Shown: piece by piece, positions 8,467-15,871 of the stretch
How positions within the stretch are numbered: the stretch's first letter is position 1
Layout of the letters: each line of letters begins with the position of its first letter
Assembly (NCBI GenBank): GCA_965243105.1
Contig: CBDEUC010000003.1
Coordinates: 248,001 to 312,000 of the forward strand
Source: WLWS01 sp965243105
GTDB taxonomy: Bacteria > Pseudomonadota > Gammaproteobacteria > Eutrophobiales > Eutrophobiaceae
Direction of reading: 5' to 3'
Length of the DNA: 64,000 bases
The notes under the pieces: model-generated
What the model was told of the DNA's origin: nothing
Database searches by the model: none
What the model saw: only the letters and a program-made list of their open reading frames with translations
Position numbers and translations under genes: made by a program

Positions 8467-9167
8467 TCGAACTTTTTTTCTTTCCTTCACCGAACGGCAT
8501 GAAAATCGCCATCATGCTGGAGGAATGTGACTTGCCCTACAAGCTGACTCGCGTTGATATTACCAGTGGTGAGCAGTTTCAGGAGGACTTTGTTCGCATG
8601 AGCCCCAATTGCAAGATACCAGCCATGATTGATCACTCTGCACCCACACCCCTGCCGCTGTTTGAATCGGGGGCCATGCTGCTATATCTCGCAAAAAAGT
8701 CCGGGCGTTTTTTTCCTTCTGGTGACGCCGAATACTACCAGGCATTACCGTGGTTATTCTGGCAGGTTGGCCATCTTGGTCCGATGGCAGGCCAGGCACA
8801 TTATTTTCGCGAACATTCAGAGGTTAAGGATACGCATGCCAGTGAGCGGTTCACGCGGGAAATGCATCGTTTATATAGCGTTATGGAGAACCAACTTTCA
8901 GGTGCGGAGTATATCTGCGGTGATTACAGCATTGTCGACATGGCCTGCTGGCCCTGGATAAAGTATCACCAGTGGCAAGGACAGGACCTCGAGGATTTTC
9001 CCTTTATTGAAAAGTGGTTTGATAAAATCGCCGATCGACCCGCGGTGGTTCGCGCGGAACAGCACGGGTCATCCGAGAACGTGGACCGGGAAAGTTATCG
9101 TAATGTGCTACACAATCAAACCGGCGACACAGTGGAACAATTTCAGTCAGGGCAAAACGACCAATGA
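8463..9167 (+). CDS. Glutathione S-transferase (YghU/YfcG-like)
   Basis: 234 residues with a canonical GST layout. The N-terminal domain contains FFFPSPNGMKIAIMLEE, the cis-proline loop MSPNCKIPAM and the gamma-glutamyl-binding FESGAMLLYLA. The C-domain contains YICGDYSIVDMACWPWI, the N-capping box motif of the fold. It resembles the Nu-class disulfide-bond reductases YghU/YfcG more than its two neighbours. Its start overlaps the stop of the first GST (ATGA) and its end overlaps the start of the third by 4 bases, so the three are translationally coupled. It may complete glutathione removal from an intermediate conjugated by the neighbours (inference). Confidence 0.9.
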   Translation: MIELFFFPSPNGMKIAIMLEECDLPYKLTRVDITSGEQFQEDFVRMSPNCKIPAMIDHSAPTPLPLFESGAMLLYLAKKSGRFFPSGDAEYYQALPWLFWQVGHLGPMAGQAHYFREHSEVKDTHASERFTREMHRLYSVMENQLSGAEYICGDYSIVDMACWPWIKYHQWQGQDLEDFPFIEKWFDKIADRPAVVRAEQHGSSENVDRESYRNVLHNQTGDTVEQFQSGQNDQ

Positions 9168-10081
9168 ATAGCGAAGACCTGGTCCTGCATTGCTACGATG
9201 CATCTCCCTTTACCCAGAAAGCCCTGCGCATGCTTGGCTTGAAAGCTTGCAGCTACTACTCAGTTGAAACTCCGATGATACTGCCCAAGCCGGATCTCGT
9301 GTGTCTAACCGGCGGTTACCGGGGTACACCTGTTTTGCAGGTTGGGGCTAATGTTTATGTCGACAACCAGCGTATTGCAACGGAGTTGGAAACACGTTTT
9401 CCCGAGCCGTCATTGTTCCCCGGTCATAATGAAGGGCTGTATCGCTCATTGGTCAATTGGTCAGATGCTTTTTTTCGCACTGGCCTTCATATGGTAATTG
9501 CCCTGCAGAGCCAGCAGTGGCCCGAAGCTTTCCTGGAAGACCGCAAGGCCCTGTTTTCAACTCTTGATTTTGAGAAAGTAACAGCAGACATTGACTATGC
9601 TCGCTCACAGCTTCGCAGTCATGCTGCCCTTATCAACAGGCAACTTGCCGATGGCAGGTCTTTTCTCGGTGGTGACGCCGCCTCGCTTGCAGATATTCAC
9701 GCCTTTGCCGTGCCCTGGTTTACGCGGGCCGCCATGCCTGAAGTTAATGACCTGCTCGCGGACCTTGAATACCTGCCTGGTTGGGAACAACGGGTTTCCG
9801 CCATCGGCGAAGGAGATAGACAGCCCATCGATGCCGAGCAGGCACACGAAGCTGCATTGGCAAGCGAGGCGGTTTACCAGGCGCAAATCGACGATGCTGA
9901 TTCAAATCATTTTCACGTGGGACAAAGGGTAACAGTGACACCTGATGATGCTGAACGCGGCGCGGTTACGGGGCAACTCCAGGTATTAAACTGCGATGAA
10001 ATTGTGATAACCCATGAAAATGAGACAGTAGGTGAAGTTGCGACACACTTTCCCAGGCTTGGATACCGCGTAATTGTTTAG
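9164..10081 (+). CDS. Glutathione S-transferase-like protein with extra C-terminal domain
   Basis: 305 residues, a paralogue of the first gene of this operon. It has the same opening (LHCYDASPFTQKALRMLGLK), the same CLTGGYRGTPVLQVG segment and the same C-terminal beta-rich extension (VTVTPDDAERG to HFPRLGYRV). The two probably arose by duplication with the YghU-type GST between them; they may form a heterodimer or have split roles (inference). The stop codon overlaps that of the convergent SnoaL-like gene, so no space exists for an intergenic terminator. Confidence 0.87.
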   Translation: MNSEDLVLHCYDASPFTQKALRMLGLKACSYYSVETPMILPKPDLVCLTGGYRGTPVLQVGANVYVDNQRIATELETRFPEPSLFPGHNEGLYRSLVNWSDAFFRTGLHMVIALQSQQWPEAFLEDRKALFSTLDFEKVTADIDYARSQLRSHAALINRQLADGRSFLGGDAASLADIHAFAVPWFTRAAMPEVNDLLADLEYLPGWEQRVSAIGEGDRQPIDAEQAHEAALASEAVYQAQIDDADSNHFHVGQRVTVTPDDAERGAVTGQLQVLNCDEIVITHENETVGEVATHFPRLGYRVIV

Positions 10082-10668
10082 GGCCGGTTTTGATAAACCG
10101 GATCCTGCTGGTCTCGGCTTCCCCGAAGTAATAATGTGCTGAACATACCATCATCCAGGATGGTGTTACCTGGCCAGTTCTCGTTCCAATCCATAACAAC
10201 ACGACGATGGGCAATTTTCCACTCACCTTCTTTTTTCTCCAGGCGATCGATGTATCGTCCACCATAAAGGAAGACATGGTGAGTATCGCCGACTTTATCC
10301 AGGTCCAATGCAGCAAAATACTTTGAACCCTGAACAGCTTCGATCTTATCTCTCTCGCCCTTTACCTTGTGATAAGCAATCAAATAGGATTCCGTACACA
10401 TCACATCGTTGCCATATTCCATGTGTACATTGCAAATAGCGTGCATCGTCACTTCGAACCAGTTTTGAATTTCTCGAATAATAAATTCAGAAAACTCCTG
10501 TGCATTACCTTTGTAAACACCATGATCATCGATGGCATCTTCCCAATACACCGTGCGCATCAGTTCGACATCTGCACGATCTAATGCACGACAATAACGG
10601 GTCAGTACGTCATAACATTTCTGTCTTGCGACAAGTTCTGATATCTCTTCTTCGCCAGGACCTGACAT
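10078..10668 (-). CDS. SnoaL-like / NTF2-fold protein
   Basis: 196 residues from ATG 10668. AGGAG lies 7 bases upstream, which favours it over GTG 10674. The sequence has the cystatin-like alpha+beta cone of the SnoaL/NTF2 superfamily: an N-terminal helix pair (LVARQKCYDVLTRYCRALDR), VYWEDAIDDHGVYKG with an acidic/His pocket, and a C-terminal strand set (GGRYIDRLEKKEGEWKIAHRRV). Family members include polyketide cyclases, ketosteroid isomerases and small subunits of Rieske dioxygenases. No alpha subunit is adjacent, so an isomerase, dehydratase or hydrolase role is as likely as a beta subunit. It follows the CoA transferase by 15 bases in one operon. Confidence 0.83.
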   Translation of the reverse strand: MSGPGEEEISELVARQKCYDVLTRYCRALDRADVELMRTVYWEDAIDDHGVYKGNAQEFSEFIIREIQNWFEVTMHAICNVHMEYGNDVMCTESYLIAYHKVKGERDKIEAVQGSKYFAALDLDKVGDTHHVFLYGGRYIDRLEKKEGEWKIAHRRVVMDWNENWPGNTILDDGMFSTLLLRGSRDQQDPVYQNRP

Positions 10669-10683
10669 TTTCACTCTCCTGAT

Positions 10684-11892
10684 TTAAATAACACCATTAT
10701 TGCGGAACTGCTCAATACGCTCTTTACTGAAATCCAGTTCTAAAAGAATTTCCTCGGTATGCTCTCCAAGCTGCGGTGGTTGACGTTCAATACCTCCGGC
10801 ATTGTGAGAAAACTTCAGCGGCAGGTCAGCAATACGAGCTGGTTGAGTTAATCCGGGGTAATCAACGTTTTTCAGGAAATTCATTGCAGATACCTGGGGA
10901 TGCTCAAGTGCCTCCTGCAGGTCAAGTACCGGCCCGGCGGGAACACCCGCCTGCTCCAGCGCTGCCAGCGCCTCATCCCGGCCTTGATCCGCTAACCAGT
11001 CGGCCATGCGCTGACAAAGTTCATCACGATGATCTCCGCGCCCCTGGTCCGTTTGTAACCTTTCATCATCAAGCCAGTCCTCAGCGCCAATCAATGTCGC
11101 GCAACGCCTGAACAGGCCATTGCCTACCACGTGAACAAGAATATGCCCGTCAGCACAGGCAAACACATCTGAGGGTGCGGATGTTTGAACGCGGTTACCG
11201 CTGGGTGTGCGATCGATACCGCTGACACTTTGCTCAACAAGATGGGAATTAAAAACTGCAAGTGCAGTCGCCAGCAGGCTTGCTTCCACCTGTTGCCCCT
11301 TGCCGGTTTTTTCTCTTTCAAATAATGCGGCCATCACACCGAAAGCAGACATCACGGCTGTGCTGTAATCAACGTAAGGCGCCGCAGCCTTTACAGGTTT
11401 ACCATCAACACCCGTCATATAGGCGGCGCCGGACATAGCCTGCCCCACACCATCAAAACCACCTTTCCCGGCCCAGGGCCCGTCTTCACCAAACGCCGTC
11501 TGTGTGCTGAGTATGATGTCGGGCTTTATTGCAACCAGCTCTTCATAGCTTATTCCAAACAGCTTCAATGCACTTTCCGTGAGATTGGCAACGACAACAT
11601 CAGCGGACTTTACCAACGCGTCGATAATTTCTCTTGCTTGCGGATTTTTTGGATTGAGCGTCAGGGATTTCTTGTTGCAGCTGGTTTGTAAAAAAACACC
11701 ACCTTCACCAGTTTCCATGACAGGAGCAATGTAACGATCTTCTCCACCACCTATTTTCTCGATTCGTATAACTTCTGCGCCGAGATAACCCAGCAAGGTC
11801 GCGCAATAGGGACCGGCGACATAACGTCCGAAGTCCAGCACACGGATCCCCTCCAGTATGCCTGCCTTATCGCCTGAGTTTGTTTTCGACAT
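10684..11892 (-). CDS. CaiB/BaiF family (family III) CoA transferase
   Basis: 402 residues of the formyl-CoA transferase fold. Seen are the N-terminal GIRVLDFGRYVAGPYCATLLGYLGAEVIRIE, NLTESALKLFGISYEEL, and the catalytic aspartate (Asp175) in APYVDYSTAVMSAF. Such enzymes move CoA between carboxylic acids without ATP, as with carnitine, bile acid, 2-hydroxyacyl or aromatic acids. Here it may activate an intermediate or recycle CoA from a released acid. It is first in a two-gene operon with the SnoaL-like gene and diverges from the acyl-CoA dehydrogenase at 11975. No strong ribosome site is visible. Confidence 0.93.
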   Translation of the reverse strand: MSKTNSGDKAGILEGIRVLDFGRYVAGPYCATLLGYLGAEVIRIEKIGGGEDRYIAPVMETGEGGVFLQTSCNKKSLTLNPKNPQAREIIDALVKSADVVVANLTESALKLFGISYEELVAIKPDIILSTQTAFGEDGPWAGKGGFDGVGQAMSGAAYMTGVDGKPVKAAAPYVDYSTAVMSAFGVMAALFEREKTGKGQQVEASLLATALAVFNSHLVEQSVSGIDRTPSGNRVQTSAPSDVFACADGHILVHVVGNGLFRRCATLIGAEDWLDDERLQTDQGRGDHRDELCQRMADWLADQGRDEALAALEQAGVPAGPVLDLQEALEHPQVSAMNFLKNVDYPGLTQPARIADLPLKFSHNAGGIERQPPQLGEHTEEILLELDFSKERIEQFRNNGVI

Positions 11893-11974
11893 TTAATGGT
11901 CTTGTTTAATTTGTAATGACCCCAGAGTATACTGCTGACGGACTTCATTTCACCAATAAATCATACTATTCATC

Positions 11975-13135
11975 ATGGACTTCAAGCTAAACAGCGACCA
12001 GATCCAGCTACAGGACTCTGCTCGAAACTATGCCAGGAATAAGCTGCCGGAACTTGCAGAACAAATCGAGCAAACCGGTGAACCACCAAGTCGTGAATTA
12101 ATTGCTGAATACGCGGACATGGGTTTTCTTGGTATCAATGTTCCCGAATCCCTTGGTGGGCTTGGTCTTGGAAATCTCGAAGCACTTATAGTCCTGGAAG
12201 AATTCGGACAAATTTCCTCGGCCATAGCCTTTCCGATTTTTGAATCCTCAGTAGGACCGGTCAGGGCAATCGAAAAATTTGCTCAACCTTCATTAAGGGA
12301 GCGCGTTGTCCCCGCTGTCTGTCGTGGAGAAATGGTAGTTGCAGTTGCCATGTCCGAACCCAGTGCGGGCTCAGCACTCACTGATCTTTCCACCAGGGGT
12401 GAAATCAGGGGCGATGAAGTTGTTTTGAATGGCACGAAGCGGTGGTGTTCCGGAGGCGGTCACGCCGATGCCTATGTTGTTTACTGCAAGCTCTCTGATG
12501 ACCCTGGCGCCAGGGGAATTGGAGCCGTACTCGTTGAAAAAGGTACCGATGGACTCACATTTGGTAAACAGGAACAGCTAATGGGTTTTCGTGGTGTGCC
12601 CTCTTCGGATATTTTCTTTGACAATGTCACGGTGCCCTCTGAGAACATCATTGTCCCTGCTGGTGGGTTCAAGAAATTGATGGAAGCCTTTGACCTTGAA
12701 CGCTGTGGAAACGCAACCATGGCCCTGGCCCAGGCCTCCGGATCGTTGCTTGATGCAGTTGCCTACGTGCAGGAGCGAAAACAATTTGGCAAACCCATCA
12801 TCGATTTCCAGGCCGTGCAATTAAAAATTGCAGAAATGCGTATGCAGGTCGACGCGGCGAGGCTGTTAATCTATCGTGCAGCCAGTAACGCAGAGGATGG
12901 ACTGCCGAGTATAGAAGAATCTTCTATAGCAAAGTGTTACGCAAATGAAATCGCGCGAAGCGTGACGGGCAACGCGCTACAGCTCTTTGGCGGTTACGGA
13001 TATTCAAAAGAATATCCGATGGAAAGACGTATGCGTGATGCGTGGGGCTGGGGTATTGCTGGCGGGGCAATCGATATCCAGAAGGTTAATATTGCCAGCG
13101 CTATCGTCGGTCGGCGCTTCGACCAGAGAAAATAG
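11975..13135 (+). CDS. Acyl-CoA dehydrogenase
   Basis: 386 residues with the full acyl-CoA dehydrogenase layout: N-terminal helices, the FAD/substrate segment MSEPSAGSALTDLST, the middle beta domain, and YVQERKQFGKPIIDFQAVQLKIAEM with QLFGGYGYSKEYPMERRMRDA. The usual catalytic Glu near the C-terminus (IYEGT) is Gly363 in a gapless match (WGIAGGAIDIQ). A Glu occurs instead at residue 242 in FDLERC, the position used by isovaleryl-CoA and long-chain enzymes. It would introduce an alpha,beta double bond in a CoA ester, with electrons passing to ETF. It diverges from the CoA-transferase operon, suggesting shared control. The substrate may be branched or bulky (inference). Confidence 0.93.
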   Translation: MDFKLNSDQIQLQDSARNYARNKLPELAEQIEQTGEPPSRELIAEYADMGFLGINVPESLGGLGLGNLEALIVLEEFGQISSAIAFPIFESSVGPVRAIEKFAQPSLRERVVPAVCRGEMVVAVAMSEPSAGSALTDLSTRGEIRGDEVVLNGTKRWCSGGGHADAYVVYCKLSDDPGARGIGAVLVEKGTDGLTFGKQEQLMGFRGVPSSDIFFDNVTVPSENIIVPAGGFKKLMEAFDLERCGNATMALAQASGSLLDAVAYVQERKQFGKPIIDFQAVQLKIAEMRMQVDAARLLIYRAASNAEDGLPSIEESSIAKCYANEIARSVTGNALQLFGGYGYSKEYPMERRMRDAWGWGIAGGAIDIQKVNIASAIVGRRFDQRK

Positions 13136-13179
13136 GAACAAGGCCTGCTTCAAAAGTTCGAAAGACTTGAAAACCTGGT

Positions 13180-13527
13180 TTAATCCAGGTCTATAAATAT
13201 TTCTTCACCTTTCACTTCCAGTGGATAACTTTTGATGGGCTGAAAGGCCGGCGCACTCATTACACTACCATCCCTGATGTCGAATATTGCGCCATGCAGG
13301 GGACACAGGAGACGATGTCCCCTGATCCTTCCCTTTTCAAATGTCTGCTCAGCGTGAGAGCACATGTTCACAACGGCAAAAAACTCATCTTTTACCTTGC
13401 AAATAACGACGGACTGCCCTTCCACTTCAACGCAGTTTACCCGGCCCGCTTCCACCGCTTCCACTCTTGTTAAAAATGTCAATGCCACCTTGCCGTGTCC
13501 TTGAGAAACCTGGTGCAACCGGCGCAC
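13180..13527 (-). CDS. Rieske 2Fe-2S ferredoxin
   Basis: 115 residues. The Rieske motif is Cys56-x-His58 (MCSHAE) and Cys75-x2-His78 (CPLHGA), with the following DIRDGSV typical of small bacterial Rieske ferredoxins such as BphF/NdoA. It would deliver single electrons to the Rieske oxygenases of this island; it is the only such carrier in the window and no ferredoxin reductase is seen. The ATG at 13527 has GAGGGCG about 9 bases upstream. The first 13 residues are atypical, and GTG 13488 is a possible alternative start. It converges with the acyl-CoA dehydrogenase and diverges from the ABM gene. Confidence 0.92.
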   Translation of the reverse strand: MRRLHQVSQGHGKVALTFLTRVEAVEAGRVNCVEVEGQSVVICKVKDEFFAVVNMCSHAEQTFEKGRIRGHRLLCPLHGAIFDIRDGSVMSAPAFQPIKSYPLEVKGEEIFIDLD

Positions 13528-13621
13528 ATATTAGCATCGCCCTCACAAAATGGCAGGGCAAATCATTTTCTTATCAAATTGACGATGTTAGTATCAAGAA
13601 GAAAACAAACTGGAGAAGACT

Positions 13622-13912
13622 ATGCTGACTTTTCTTGCACGGATGAAAGTAAAGGAAGATAAGGAAGAAGAGTTCATCAATCTCGTTAAACAACTCACTG
13701 AAAAAACGCTTGCCAACGAACCGGGCGTGACTGCTTACCAGTTTTACAGGCTTCGAGAAGAAGAAAGAGGCTACGCAGTGCTTGAAGCATTCGTGGATGA
13801 AGCTGCCGAGGAAGCACATCGAAATACGGAACACTTCAATGAACTGGCTCCACCTCTTATAGATTGCCTTGATGGCACTTACGTACGGGAATACCTGGAC
13901 CCATTGGAGTAA
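13622..13912 (+). CDS. ABM-domain (antibiotic biosynthesis monooxygenase-like) small protein
   Basis: 96 residues forming one dimeric alpha/beta-barrel domain. It opens with FLARMKVKEDKEEEFINLVKQL and continues with NEPGVTAYQFYRLREEE and GYAVLEAFVDEAAEEAHRNTEHF. That is the pattern of ABM/YgiN-type proteins, which act as cofactor-free quinol monooxygenases, heme-degrading enzymes or stabilisers. CTGGAG lies 8 bases before the ATG. It is followed at once by the CoA ligase, and a second ABM gene follows that ligase, so the two small proteins may work as a pair (inference). Substrate unknown. Confidence 0.85.
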   Translation: MLTFLARMKVKEDKEEEFINLVKQLTEKTLANEPGVTAYQFYRLREEERGYAVLEAFVDEAAEEAHRNTEHFNELAPPLIDCLDGTYVREYLDPLE

Positions 13913-13916
13913 TTCC

Positions 13917-15569
13917 ATGACAAGTGAACTGGCCAATATCCGTGTCAACGCGACGACGCTGGGTGACCTGCTGCTGATAGCGAGCGATCAGTACCCCGAT
14001 ACGGACGCGATAGTCCTTCCCGACCAGCGCTGCACCTACCGGGAATTGACTCAAAGAGTACTGCAACGCGCGCGTAGCCTGCGAGCGCTTGGAATTGGCC
14101 CAGGAAATCACGTTGGACTTTTGCTGCCAACCTGCATGGATTTTGTGGAGAACATGTTCGCCATCGCGATGCTTGGAGCGGTGACCGTTCCGATCAATGC
14201 CCGTTACAGGCCACCGGAGATAGCCTACGTCACAGAGAACGCGGACCTGGTGGCACTGATAACCTCTGACGAATTTGATGATGCAGTAAATTTTGTTGAG
14301 AGGATTGAAGCCGCCTTTCCCGATCTCGCGGGGCAGCCGGACGCCATGTCGCTCTCAATAGATGGCGCTCCTATGCTGCAAAACATCATCCTGTACGGCA
14401 GCACGGAAAAGACCGGTATGCTGTCGCAACCGCGCTTTGAAAGTCTCGCTGAACAGGTGGATGAAGAAGAGATACATCTTCGTCGTATCCAGACTCGTGT
14501 CGGTAGCACTGCTTTAATTCTCTATACCTCCGGCACGACCTCTAATCCTAAAGGCTGCATGATTGCCCATGAGTCCATTATCAGGAATAGTGCGGCGCTG
14601 GGTTCTCGTTACGAGTTAAGCCATGAGGACAGTTTCTGGTCCCCTCTTCCAATGTTTCACATCGCTGCAATATTGCCGATGGTGACTATTTTTGAAGTAG
14701 GTGGGTCATACATAACGACACCCCATTTTGATGCCGGTGAAGCCCTGCGAATGCTGGAAGAAGAAAAAGTCACGGCCACCTATCCTTCTTTCTGGACCAT
14801 CATGGCTGACCTTGTAAATCATCCTGATTTCGAGAAAGCTGATTTGTCCCGTATTAAATTGATGAACGCCAACTTTGCCGTACAGCCGGCGCACGTTGGT
14901 GAAACAATGGAAAAGGCTATGCCGGACACGGTATTCGTGGGCACATTTGGGATGACTGAAGCCTCGGGCACGGTTTCGACAAGTCGTTTGGATGACTCGC
15001 GGGACCAGAGATTCCAGAGACTCGGTACACCCTTACCCGGTATCGAAGTGAAAATCATTAACCCGGAGACCGGTAAAGAGGCCGCCACCGGGGAAACCGG
15101 GGATACCTGGATCCGTGGCAACGGCATTTTTACCGAGTATTACAAGGCACCAGACAAAACCGCTGAAGCATTGGACGAAGATGGCTGGTTTCGCTCTGGC
15201 GACATTTGTTCCATCAATGAAGATGGCCAGTTGCTTTTCCATGGTCGTCTCAAGGATATGCTCAAAGTTGGCGGTGAGAATGTTGCAGCCGTAGAAATTG
15301 AGCAATGCCTGCAGCAGCATGAAGCGGTAAAACTCGCCCAGGTCGTAGGTGCGGATGATGCCAGGTTGCAGGAGGTTCCGGCAGCCTTCATTGAACTCAA
15401 TAGCGGCGCAGAAGCGAATGAACAGGAACTAATTGATTTCTGTAAAGACAAAATTGCCGGCTTTAAAGTACCGCGCTATGTTCGATTTGTTGATGAATGG
15501 CCAATGTCATCAACAAAAATTCAGAAATTTAAATTGCAGGAAAAAATAAAACAGGAACTTGATCAATAA
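13917..15569 (+). CDS. AMP-forming acyl-CoA synthetase/ligase
   Basis: 550 residues from ATG 13917, four bases after the ABM stop, with GGAG 7 bases upstream; the in-frame extension to 13869 overlaps the previous gene and is unlikely. ANL-superfamily motifs appear in order: ILYTSGTTSNPKGC (P-loop), FGMTEASG, GWFRSGDICSINEDGQL, GRLKDMLKVGGENVAAVEIE, and a C-terminal STKIQKFKL with the catalytic lysine. It makes an acyl-AMP and then an acyl-CoA from a carboxylic acid, and is the most likely entry step that activates the substrate or a side-chain acid. The acid is unknown. It is co-transcribed with the two ABM-domain genes. Confidence 0.94.
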   Translation: MTSELANIRVNATTLGDLLLIASDQYPDTDAIVLPDQRCTYRELTQRVLQRARSLRALGIGPGNHVGLLLPTCMDFVENMFAIAMLGAVTVPINARYRPPEIAYVTENADLVALITSDEFDDAVNFVERIEAAFPDLAGQPDAMSLSIDGAPMLQNIILYGSTEKTGMLSQPRFESLAEQVDEEEIHLRRIQTRVGSTALILYTSGTTSNPKGCMIAHESIIRNSAALGSRYELSHEDSFWSPLPMFHIAAILPMVTIFEVGGSYITTPHFDAGEALRMLEEEKVTATYPSFWTIMADLVNHPDFEKADLSRIKLMNANFAVQPAHVGETMEKAMPDTVFVGTFGMTEASGTVSTSRLDDSRDQRFQRLGTPLPGIEVKIINPETGKEAATGETGDTWIRGNGIFTEYYKAPDKTAEALDEDGWFRSGDICSINEDGQLLFHGRLKDMLKVGGENVAAVEIEQCLQQHEAVKLAQVVGADDARLQEVPAAFIELNSGAEANEQELIDFCKDKIAGFKVPRYVRFVDEWPMSSTKIQKFKLQEKIKQELDQ

Positions 15570-15580
15570 AGGCCAGCACT

Positions 15581-15871
15581 ATGCATACATTTATTGCGAA
15601 ACTCGTTGTTGCCGAAGGTAAAGAAGCTGAGTTTGAACGCTTACAGGCAGAATTGTCGAACCTGACGCACGAGCAGGAACCGGGATGCATCATTTATGAT
15701 GTCATTAGAAACCAGGAGCAGGCACGTAGCTATATAGTCTATGCTCGTTTTAAAGATGAAGACGCATTCAATACCCACATGGGTATCGACTTTCACGAAA
15801 GACTGGTTCCCCCGATACTGGAGTGTCTTGCCGAAGAAATGGATTTACAGTTCTACGACTGGGTGGCCTAG
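15581..15871 (+). CDS. ABM-domain small protein, second copy
   Basis: 96 residues, the same length and fold as the protein before the CoA ligase: FIAKLVVAEGKEAEFERLQAEL, HEQEPGCIIYDVIRNQEQA, SYIVYARFKDEDAFNTHM. The pair have clear similarity but diverged surfaces. It could act as a cofactor-free monooxygenase or as a small partner protein. It begins 11 bases after the CoA ligase, and its TAG stop overlaps the stop of the convergent quinoprotein gene. Confidence 0.85.
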   Translation: MHTFIAKLVVAEGKEAEFERLQAELSNLTHEQEPGCIIYDVIRNQEQARSYIVYARFKDEDAFNTHMGIDFHERLVPPILECLAEEMDLQFYDWVA

